Assembly (NCBI GenBank): GCA_035512595.1
Contig: DATKDU010000065.1
Location: 1-26,659, forward strand
Origin: DATKDU01 sp035512595
Lineage (GTDB): Bacteria; Planctomycetota; Planctomycetia; Pirellulales; Pirellulaceae
Direction: 5' to 3'
Length of the DNA stretch: 26,659 nt
Positions 1 to 7,259 of this stretch are shown here, one piece after another (position 1 is the stretch's first letter; each line of letters starts with the position of its first letter). The position numbers were made by a program, and so were the translations under genes. A model generated the notes under the pieces. It had not been told where the DNA came from. It saw only the letters and a list, made by a program, of their open reading frames with translations, and searched no databases.

Positions 1-1
1 A

Positions 2-1438
<1,437 letters not shown>

Positions 1439-1441
1439 GGA

Positions 1442-1457
1442 GGGTTCAGGGTTCAGG
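1442..1457. repeat. Inverted partner of the heptamer array
   Basis: GGGTTCAGGGTTCAGG begins three bases after the aceE stop codon. It is the exact reverse complement of two units of the array at 1471-1590. In the aceE-aceF transcript it could pair in many registers with the array to form a stem of about 16 bp. Confidence 0.8.
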
Positions 1458-1470
1458 AAGGACACTCGTG

Positions 1471-1590
1471 CCTCCGACCCCTGACCCCTGACCCCTGACC
1501 TCCGACCCCTGAACCCTGAACCCTGAACCCTGAACCCTGAACCCTGAACCCTGAACCCTGAACCCTGAACCCTGAACCCTGAACCCTGAA
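1471..1590. repeat. 7-bp tandem repeat array between aceE and aceF
   Basis: Seventeen heptamers run in unbroken register. In order they are CCTCCGA, three CCCCTGA, CCTCCGA, CCCCTGA and eleven ACCCTGA units, with one further A. The array ends 10 bases before the aceF ATG, and no Shine-Dalgarno sequence is visible in between. The minus strand reads as an open FRVQGSG heptapeptide repeat, because 3 x 7 bp is 7 codons. That frame is an artefact of the repeat and not a gene. There are no spacers, so this is not a CRISPR. Confidence 0.95.
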
Positions 1591-1600
1591 CCCTTCCCCC

Positions 1601-3001
1601 ATGTCCACCGAAGTCAAACTCCCGAATCTTGGCGACGGCGTCGCTGAAGGGGACGTCCTGGAAGTCTTCGTCAAGGAAGGGGACGTCATCGCCAAGGATC
1701 AGGGAATCATCGAATTGGAAACGGGCAAAGCCACCGTGCAGGTTCCTAGCAGCCATGCGGGCAAGATCCTCAAGGTCCACGTGAAGAGCGGTCAGACGAT
1801 ACCTTCGGGCGCGTTGCTGCTGACGCTCGAAGCGGCCGCGGCTGGGGCGTCCCCGTCATCCGGTGGATCCAAGCCCGCTGCGGAAAAGCCGGCCGCACAA
1901 AAAACCGCCGCTCCTAAACCGCCCGCCGCCAAGCCCGAAGCTCCCAAAGCGCCCGCTCCGCCGCCCGCAGAAAAGCCAGCCGCTTCGCCAGCACCAACTC
2001 CCAACGCGCCTCAGCCGGCCCCAGCGCCAGCCAGGCAGCCGCCGGCGCCAGCTCCCGCACGCGGTTCGGCCGTCGTTCTTAACGAGCCGCCGGCAGTCCC
2101 AGGGGGAGAGATTGCCGCCGGACCGGCGATCCGCCGCTTCGCCCGCGAGGTCGGCGTTGACTTGTCGCGCGTCACCGGCACCGGCGAGGGTGGACGGATC
2201 ACCCGCGAGGACGTTCTCGCCGTCGTGCGCAGCCACAGCCAGGCCCCGGCGGCCGATGGCAAGGCCAAGACGAGCACGGCCACGCATCACGACCAGTGGG
2301 GGCCGGTGCGGATCGAGCGGGTCACCAAGATTCGCAAGACGATTGCCGCCAAGATGCACGAGTCGTGGTCCACGGTGCCGCGGGTCACCAACTTCGACGA
2401 TGCCGACGTGACCGAGCTGGAAAAGATCCGCGCGAGCAGCAAGGAAGATTACGCCAAGAAGGGGATCAAGCTCACCAGCCTGCCGTTCGTGATCAAGGCG
2501 GTCGCCAACTCGCTCAAGAACCACCCGGTGATCAACGCCTCGCTCGATCTGGCGAGCGACCAGATTCTTTACAAGGAATACATCAACATCGGCATTGCCG
2601 TCGATACGGAGCGGGGCCTCGTGGTTCCCAGCCTGCGCGGGACTGACGAGATGAGCATTCCCGACATCGCGCGGGCGCTGGCGCAGATTGTCGACAACGT
2701 CCGCGACGGCCAGTTCACGCCGGCCGATTTGCAGGGGAGCACCTTTTCGATCAGCAACCTGGGCGCGATCGGCGGCACCTACAGCACGCCGATCATCAAC
2801 ACGCCGGAAGTGGCCATTCTGCTGGTGGGCCGATCGCGCAAGCTGCCGGTAGTGGTGGACGACCAGATCGTGCCGCGGCTGATGATGCCTTTATCGCTCT
2901 CCTACGACCATCGGCTGGTGGACGGGGCTGTCGCCGCGCGTTTTCTCAACGACGTGATCGACTACCTGGAGTCGCCGAGCCGAATGCTGCTGGCCCCCTG
3001 A
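1601..3001 (+). CDS. aceF: Dihydrolipoamide acetyltransferase, E2 of pyruvate dehydrogenase
   Basis: E2 is the core of the pyruvate dehydrogenase complex and transfers the acetyl group from lipoyl-lysine to CoA. The 466 residues show the standard E2 order. A single N-terminal lipoyl domain spans about 1-78, with the lipoylated lysine expected at K43 in ELETGKATV. A long Ala/Pro/Lys-rich swinging linker covers about 80-165. The peripheral subunit-binding domain lies at about 175-210 (AIRRFAREVGVDLSRVTGTG). The catalytic acetyltransferase domain runs from about 235 to the end, with the active-site motif DHRLVDG at 436-442 (H437, D441). One lipoyl domain is fewer than the three in E. coli AceF. 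The ATG at 1601 gives a complete lipoyl domain. It has no clear ribosome-binding site and follows directly on the heptamer array. E3 (lpd) is not in the window. Confidence 0.96.
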   Translation: MSTEVKLPNLGDGVAEGDVLEVFVKEGDVIAKDQGIIELETGKATVQVPSSHAGKILKVHVKSGQTIPSGALLLTLEAAAAGASPSSGGSKPAAEKPAAQKTAAPKPPAAKPEAPKAPAPPPAEKPAASPAPTPNAPQPAPAPARQPPAPAPARGSAVVLNEPPAVPGGEIAAGPAIRRFAREVGVDLSRVTGTGEGGRITREDVLAVVRSHSQAPAADGKAKTSTATHHDQWGPVRIERVTKIRKTIAAKMHESWSTVPRVTNFDDADVTELEKIRASSKEDYAKKGIKLTSLPFVIKAVANSLKNHPVINASLDLASDQILYKEYINIGIAVDTERGLVVPSLRGTDEMSIPDIARALAQIVDNVRDGQFTPADLQGSTFSISNLGAIGGTYSTPIINTPEVAILLVGRSRKLPVVVDDQIVPRLMMPLSLSYDHRLVDGAVAARFLNDVIDYLESPSRMLLAP

Positions 3002-3322
3002 TTGACGGGCGCATTTTGTCGCCCCTGATGGCAGTCAAGTTGTCAAACCCGGACAGCGTGACTTAGGGGGGCCGCAAGGTACTCGGCCGTCGTCACTCCA
3101 TCTTCGCAGCCGCTCCGTTGAGCCGTTGCCCGTAACCAGCGCATCTTCTTCGTCCGTAAGGAGTTTGACCGGACAGGGCGGGCACTTCTTGCCAGGGAAG
3201 CTGTGCGGATGGCGCGGCTTTTGCTGATCAGGCGGCTTACTACTTTGTCGCCCGGTCGCGGACTACGACTGCGCATCGGGGTTACCACTAGGCGCGCGGG
3301 TCTTGCCCGCAGGAGGAATTCC
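3002..3322. other. Intergenic region downstream of aceF
   Basis: These 321 bases hold no convincing gene. A short hairpin at 3007-3024 (GGGCG/CGCCC around an eight-base loop) lies just after the aceF stop, but it lacks a T-tract and is at best a weak terminator. The frame of the next gene is open upstream to 3203, but that stretch looks like non-coding arginine-rich translation. A small hairpin lies immediately before the downstream ribosome-binding site. Confidence 0.6.
3296..3316 (+). promoter_or_regulatory. Hairpin abutting a strong Shine-Dalgarno site
   Basis: GCGGG (3296-3300) and CCCGC (3306-3310) can pair around TCTTG. AGGAGG (3311-3316) follows immediately and lies six bases before the ATG at 3323. 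The Shine-Dalgarno sequence fixes the start of the secreted-protein gene. Whether the hairpin affects translation is not known. Confidence 0.45.
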
Positions 3323-4078
3323 ATGACTCGATTCTGGTTTCGGACCACGCTCGCCACGCTGTTTGGCGCGCTCGTTTTCGCTCTCATGCACGGCACGGCC
3401 GATGCCGGCTGGCTGTTTCGCCGAGGTGGCGGCGGCTACTATGGCGGCGGCTGTAATGGCGGCGGCTGCGGCGGGGGGCATCGCCATCACCGTCACCGCC
3501 ACCCTGGCCGCGGAGGTTGCTGCGGCGGCGGGGCCTACTACAGCAACGGCAAATATGGCGGCGCGGCGTACGGCGGCGGAGCCTACTACGGCGGCAACGG
3601 CTATTACCGCGGCCAGGGCGTTCCTGTAGCTCCCAACGTCGGACCTGACTACGCCCCCGGCGCGCGAAGCGCCCGCGGCTTTGAAGCCGATGGGGGAGCA
3701 CGCGTGGACGGCGACCTCCGCTCGGAATCGGACCGCGGCCCTCGCGCCGGCGCTGACATCGAAGGTCGCGCTCGCGTCGATGAGGGCGGCATTCGCGCGC
3801 GAACGGATGCGGACGTCGAAGGCCGCGCTCGCGTTGACGAAGATGGCGTAGGAGCACGCGCCCGCGCTGATGCGCGAACCGAAGAGGACGCACCTCCGCC
3901 TCCGCCGGCTGAAGATCGTCCGTCGGACTCGCCGGCGCCACGCAGTGAATCGCCCGCTCCGCGCAGCGAATCGCCTGCTCCCGCCGATGACGCTCCGGCT
4001 CCAGGAAGCGAATCACCTGCACCGCCCGCCAGCGAAACGCCGGCGCCGGCAGCCGATGCTGGAGACGACGCGGCCTAA
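3323..4078 (+). CDS. Secreted low-complexity Gly/His/Tyr- and Ser/Pro-rich protein
   Basis: I do not recognise a characterised family. The 251-residue protein starts at the ATG preceded by AGGAGG six bases away; the frame extends upstream but without coding character. Residues 1-28 form a signal peptide (basic MTRFWFR, then a hydrophobic core, then an Ala-rich cleavage region). A segment of about 70 residues follows that is rich in Gly, His, Tyr and Cys (GGGYYGGGCNGGGCGGG, HRHHRHRH). Next come acidic/arginine repeats built on GRARVDE and RARTDADVE, and then a Ser/Pro tail with repeated SPAPRSE units up to the acidic C-terminus. The His/Cys-rich part could bind metal, and the Pro/Ser part resembles cell-wall spacer regions; both are inferences from composition only. 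It is followed by a terminator and so is probably monocistronic. Confidence 0.75.
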   Translation: MTRFWFRTTLATLFGALVFALMHGTADAGWLFRRGGGGYYGGGCNGGGCGGGHRHHRHRHPGRGGCCGGGAYYSNGKYGGAAYGGGAYYGGNGYYRGQGVPVAPNVGPDYAPGARSARGFEADGGARVDGDLRSESDRGPRAGADIEGRARVDEGGIRARTDADVEGRARVDEDGVGARARADARTEEDAPPPPPAEDRPSDSPAPRSESPAPRSESPAPADDAPAPGSESPAPPASETPAPAADAGDDAA

Positions 4079-4166
4079 GGCTCTTCGCCCGGAATACAGG
4101 CAACAGAACCACGGAGGTGCGCGGATCATTTTGCCAACATCCGCGCCTTCCGCGAACCGCACGCTT

Positions 4167-4200
4167 GAACCTTCCGACTGGGCAGCGGGAGGTTCTTTTT
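4167..4200 (+). terminator. Rho-independent terminator
   Basis: GAACCTTCC (4167-4175) pairs with GGGAGGTTC (4187-4195), giving nine pairs including one G-T. Five T residues (4196-4200) follow at once. It sits 88 bases after the secreted-protein stop. The convergent MATE gene ends at 4204, so the stem may also mark that 3' end, although the minus strand lacks a T-run. Confidence 0.8.
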
Positions 4201-4203
4201 CGT

Positions 4204-5601
4204 TTATATTCGCACATGCCGCCAACTTCCGCCGGCAAAACGCGCCAGGATCAGAGTGGCCCGCAACGTCACATCCAGCACCATCGCCAGCCACGCTCCC
4301 GCTACGCCCAACTGCATCCCAGGAATGACCAGGTCGCTGGACACCGGCACGGCCGACCAGGCCAGCACCATCGCCAACGGAATCCGCACGCCAACCAATC
4401 CCACGAACGTAATGACCAGCGGCAGTCGTGTGTCGCCCGCGCCCCGGAGCGCCGCACTGAGCACTTGCAGCAGAGCCATCGCCGGGCAGGCGCAGGCCAC
4501 GATCTTGAGCAGCTCCGCCGTGTGCCTCGTGACGGGAGAATCCTCGCCCGTGAAGAACATCGCCAGCATGCCGCCGCCAAAGTAAAACAGCAGCCCAGAG
4601 AGCGACATGACCACGACCGCGCCAGAGCAAGCGACGGCAACGCGACGCGCGGCCAGATCGGCGCGCCCGGCTCCTAGCGATTGTCCCGCCAGGGTTGCCG
4701 CTGCGACCGCAAATGCACTCCCCGGCAAGTACGACAGCGCCTCGATCTGCACCCCCAGGCCATGGGCGGCCGCAGCTTCCGTTCCCAGCCGGAAGATGAT
4801 CCAGGCGTAAACCATGTGGCAGGCAATGACCGAGATCAGGTCGAAGCCCCCCGGCAGGCCAATCCGCAGCATTCGCCGCGTCAGCTCGCCGTCGTAACGC
4901 GCCTGCGGCCACGACCACTTCAGCCCAAAACGCCCGCGGAGCAGGATCGCCAGAATGATCGCCGCCCCGCACCAGTGGCCGCAGGTCGTGCCGATCGCCA
5001 GTCCGGCAATGCCCAGCCTGGGCAGGCCCAGCGCGCCGGTGACCAGCGAGGTGCTAGCCACGATGTTAACGAGGTTGAGCGCCAGCCGAGCGACGAGGCC
5101 GCTGACGGTGTCTCCCGCGCCGCGCAGACACGCCGTGCCGATCTGCTCGATCATGATGGCCGGCACCGCCAGCACGATCACGCGGACGAATTCGCGCGCC
5201 AGTGCCGCCGAACGCGGATCGGGAGTCATCAGCCGGATCAAGTGCGGGGCGCCAAACCAGGTGAGCGCGGCGACGATGACCGCCAGAATAGCGCCGGCAA
5301 ACATCGCCTGGTGAAAGACGCCGCGGGCCAGTTGCCGGTCGCCCGCTCCGGTCGCACGGGCGATGAGCGCCGTCGCCCCAATGCCGACGAAGGCGAACAT
5401 CGTCGTCAGGATCCACAGGAAGTACGCGATGAAGCTCATCGCCGCCTTGGGCTCGCTTCCTGGAAGAAAGTGACCGGCCAGGTACCAGTCGGTGTAGCCG
5501 ACCAGCATGTTGAGCGACTCTTCCGCCAGCACGGGCGCAGCCAGAATCACCAGCGGCCAGACGATGCCGGAATTCGGTTGACCGAATGGGGCTTGCGGCA
5601 T
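4204..5601 (-). CDS. MATE family efflux transporter
   Basis: This is an integral inner-membrane antiporter of the multidrug and toxic compound extrusion family, which exports drugs or metabolites using a sodium or proton gradient. The 465 residues match the usual MATE length and are hydrophobic throughout, consistent with twelve helices. The two homologous halves each carry the family signature, GTACLRGAGDT in the first half and LSAALRGAGDTRLP in the second. The N-terminal helix PLVILAAPVLAEESLNMLVG followed by VGYTDWYLAG is also typical. Substrate cannot be predicted. The start at 5601 gives a sensible N-terminus, but no clear Shine-Dalgarno sequence is visible. It is divergent from the MBOAT gene, with an 84-bp gap that presumably holds both promoters. 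Confidence 0.93.
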   Translation of the reverse strand: MPQAPFGQPNSGIVWPLVILAAPVLAEESLNMLVGYTDWYLAGHFLPGSEPKAAMSFIAYFLWILTTMFAFVGIGATALIARATGAGDRQLARGVFHQAMFAGAILAVIVAALTWFGAPHLIRLMTPDPRSAALAREFVRVIVLAVPAIMIEQIGTACLRGAGDTVSGLVARLALNLVNIVASTSLVTGALGLPRLGIAGLAIGTTCGHWCGAAIILAILLRGRFGLKWSWPQARYDGELTRRMLRIGLPGGFDLISVIACHMVYAWIIFRLGTEAAAAHGLGVQIEALSYLPGSAFAVAAATLAGQSLGAGRADLAARRVAVACSGAVVVMSLSGLLFYFGGGMLAMFFTGEDSPVTRHTAELLKIVACACPAMALLQVLSAALRGAGDTRLPLVITFVGLVGVRIPLAMVLAWSAVPVSSDLVIPGMQLGVAGAWLAMVLDVTLRATLILARFAGGSWRHVRI

Positions 5602-5685
5602 CAGTGGTTGCGAATAATTGGAGAGACGAAAAGGGTTAAGTCTACCGGCCAGATGCGGTTAGGCCACTCGGAGGAGGAACGGAAC

Positions 5686-6543
5686 GTGATCTGGGCCTGG
5701 ACTTGCTTACTGCTGTTTCCCAGCGTGACGCTCATGGCAGCGGGGAATTTGCCGCCGTGGCAGGCGATGTGCTGGCTGACGGTGGCGACGCTTGCCGGCT
5801 GCAAGGCGGCGACGTGGACGCTCGTCGATCCGCGCCTAGCCGATGCGTCGCGCCGGCTCGGCTATTGGTTCGCCTGGCCGGGGATGGACCCGGTCGCTTT
5901 CCTGCTCGCTCCCAAACAGCCCCGCCTTCGTCCCACTTACAGTGAGTGGATCGAAGCCGCATTCATGTCGGTGCTGGGAGCCGCCATGATCTGGGGCGCG
6001 GTGCGCTGGATGTGGTGGTTTCCCGACTTGGCGGCCTGGATCGCAATGGCGGGACTGATTTTCCTCGGACATTTCGGGCTGCTGGAGCTGCTGTCGTGCG
6101 CCTGGAGATACCGCGGCATTCACGCTCGGCCGCTGATGGACCATCCGTGGAAATCCGCCACCCTGGCAGACTTCTGGGGCCGTCGCTGGAATACAGCCTT
6201 CCGCGACCTGGCGTATCGGCTCGTCTTGTTGCCCGTGACGCGACGCTTTGGCGCTGCCGCGGGGTTGGCCGCCGTGTTCCTGTTCAGCGGGATCATCCAC
6301 GATTTCGTGATCTCGGTCTCGGCACGCGGCGGATACGGTCTGCCGACGCTGTACTTTCTGATTCAAGGAGCGGCAACCCTGCTCCAGCGATCGGCGGTGG
6401 CGAAACGACTGGGACTCGATGCCGGCTGGAGAGGGTGGGGTGTGGCGATGTTCGTGGTGTTCGCGCCAGCCGGTCTCTTGTTCCATGGACCCTGGCGGCA
6501 GAACGTGATCCTGCCGTTGATGGAGGCGATTGGAGCGCTTTAG
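5686..6543 (+). CDS. Wax-synthase-like MBOAT O-acyltransferase
   Basis: This is a predicted membrane-bound O-acyltransferase of the wax synthase type (MBOAT_2-like), expected to esterify a long-chain alcohol or similar acceptor with an acyl-CoA. The evidence is the motif ADFWGRRWNTAFRDL at about residues 161-175 and the downstream FLFSGIIHDF, whose H205 matches the invariant MBOAT histidine. About seven or eight hydrophobic helices surround them. I chose GTG at 5686 because GAGGAGG (5671-5677) lies eight bases upstream; an ATG at 5653 in the same frame has no such site. The frame is open much farther upstream, but that part is antisense to the MATE gene. The stop codon TAG at 6541 is the first triplet of a partial palindromic repeat. 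Substrates are unknown. Confidence 0.82.
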   Translation: MIWAWTCLLLFPSVTLMAAGNLPPWQAMCWLTVATLAGCKAATWTLVDPRLADASRRLGYWFAWPGMDPVAFLLAPKQPRLRPTYSEWIEAAFMSVLGAAMIWGAVRWMWWFPDLAAWIAMAGLIFLGHFGLLELLSCAWRYRGIHARPLMDHPWKSATLADFWGRRWNTAFRDLAYRLVLLPVTRRFGAAAGLAAVFLFSGIIHDFVISVSARGGYGLPTLYFLIQGAATLLQRSAVAKRLGLDAGWRGWGVAMFVVFAPAGLLFHGPWRQNVILPLMEAIGAL

Positions 6544-6559
6544 GTTCCGTCTGCCGGAT
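6541..6559. repeat. Half copy of a palindromic repeat, overlapping a stop codon
   Basis: TAGGTTCCGTCTGCCGGA matches the left half plus loop of the palindromes at 6565 and 7074, but the right arm is missing. Its TAG is the stop codon of the MBOAT gene. Confidence 0.7.
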
Positions 6560-6562
6560 TAG

Positions 6563-6643
6563 TAGGTCCCGTCTGCCGGACGGGACCCTATCCCTTCACT
6601 TTTACATCGCCGATTCCAGGTCCCGCCCGGCAGGCGGGACCTA
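6563..6643. repeat. REPIN-like paired palindromes, copy 1
   Basis: This 81-bp unit has two hairpins in opposite orientation. The left one is GGTCCCGTC (6565-6573), loop TGCCG, GACGGGACC (6579-6587). The right one is AGGTCCCGCC (6618-6627), loop CGGCA, GGCGGGACCT (6633-6642). The loops are reverse complements, so the right hairpin is an inverted copy of the left one. The arms differ by a compensated pair (T-A against C-G). Outer ends are TAGG and CCTA. A 30-base spacer separates the hairpins. Confidence 0.88.
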
Positions 6644-6645
6644 CG

Positions 6646-7068
6646 ATGAAAAACACCATGCGAGCTATTCTCCCACAACTCCTGTTGGCTGCCGGGATCG
6701 TCCAGACATGCGTTCTGGTGGCGTCGGCCATCGTCCCCGTGCGGCTCGACTGGTCGCGCCAACTCGCGCCACTGCCGAAGTTGACGCGGCAGCTCTTTTG
6801 GGTTTACGGCGGCTATGTCGTGCTGGCGATCCTAGGCCTGGGGCTGATCGTGATGATCAATGCGACGGAGCTCGCCAGCGGCTCGCTCTTGGCCCGCAGC
6901 ATCTGCGGCTATCTGGTCGCCTTCTGGGGAATTCGCCTGGCGCTGCAATGGGTACTCGACGCGCGGCCGTATTTGACCGCCTGGTGGCTCTGGGCGGGGG
7001 AAGGCGTGCTGACGCTGATCTTCGTCTTCTTGACCGGCGTGTATCTCTTGGCGGCCCTCTGGCCATGA
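6646..7068 (+). CDS. Small four-helix membrane protein, unknown function
   Basis: I do not recognise the family. The 140-residue protein is mostly hydrophobic, with about four transmembrane segments at roughly 8-28, 50-72, 85-102 and 112-138. The loops carry Trp, Arg and Pro. It lies 102 bp after the wax-synthase-like gene on the same strand and may be co-expressed with it, perhaps as an accessory membrane subunit; that is inference. The start is uncertain. ATG 6646 lies directly against the end of a palindromic element (CCTACGATG) and has no Shine-Dalgarno site. ATG 6658 would give a protein four residues shorter. A second palindromic element begins four bases after the stop, so the gene is bracketed by two copies. 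Confidence 0.72.
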   Translation: MKNTMRAILPQLLLAAGIVQTCVLVASAIVPVRLDWSRQLAPLPKLTRQLFWVYGGYVVLAILGLGLIVMINATELASGSLLARSICGYLVAFWGIRLALQWVLDARPYLTAWWLWAGEGVLTLIFVFLTGVYLLAALWP

Positions 7069-7071
7069 ATG

Positions 7072-7151
7072 TAGGTTCCGTCTGCCGGACGGGACCTCTA
7101 CTTGATTGCCTTTGATGCGCGACTCAGGTCCGTCCCGGCAGGGGGGACCTA
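7072..7151. repeat. REPIN-like paired palindromes, copy 2
   Basis: This 80-bp unit has the same plan as 6563-6643. The left hairpin is GGTTCCGTC (7074-7082), loop TGCCG, GACGGGACC (7088-7096), with one G-T pair. The right hairpin is AGGTCCGTCC (7126-7135), loop CGGCA, GGGGGGACCT (7141-7150), with one mismatch and one G-T pair. Outer ends TAGG and CCTA are kept. The 29-base spacer is only weakly similar to that of copy 1. Confidence 0.85.
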
Positions 7152-7259
7152 CGGGTACAACTTGCTCTGCACCAGTCCGCCGGGTACGATCAAGGCTTAC
7201 CTGCCTAACGTCGCTCCCCACGCGACTTTACATTCCTCCTTGCCCCCCAAGGAGCCCGC

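Noticed and set aside
1471..1590. Possible CRISPR array
   Set aside because: The units are 7 bp and contiguous, with no spacers and no cas genes.
4681..5685. Long plus-strand open frame continuous with the MBOAT gene
   Set aside because: It is antisense to the MATE gene, has charged low-complexity translation, and the MBOAT gene has its own GTG with a strong Shine-Dalgarno site at 5671-5677.
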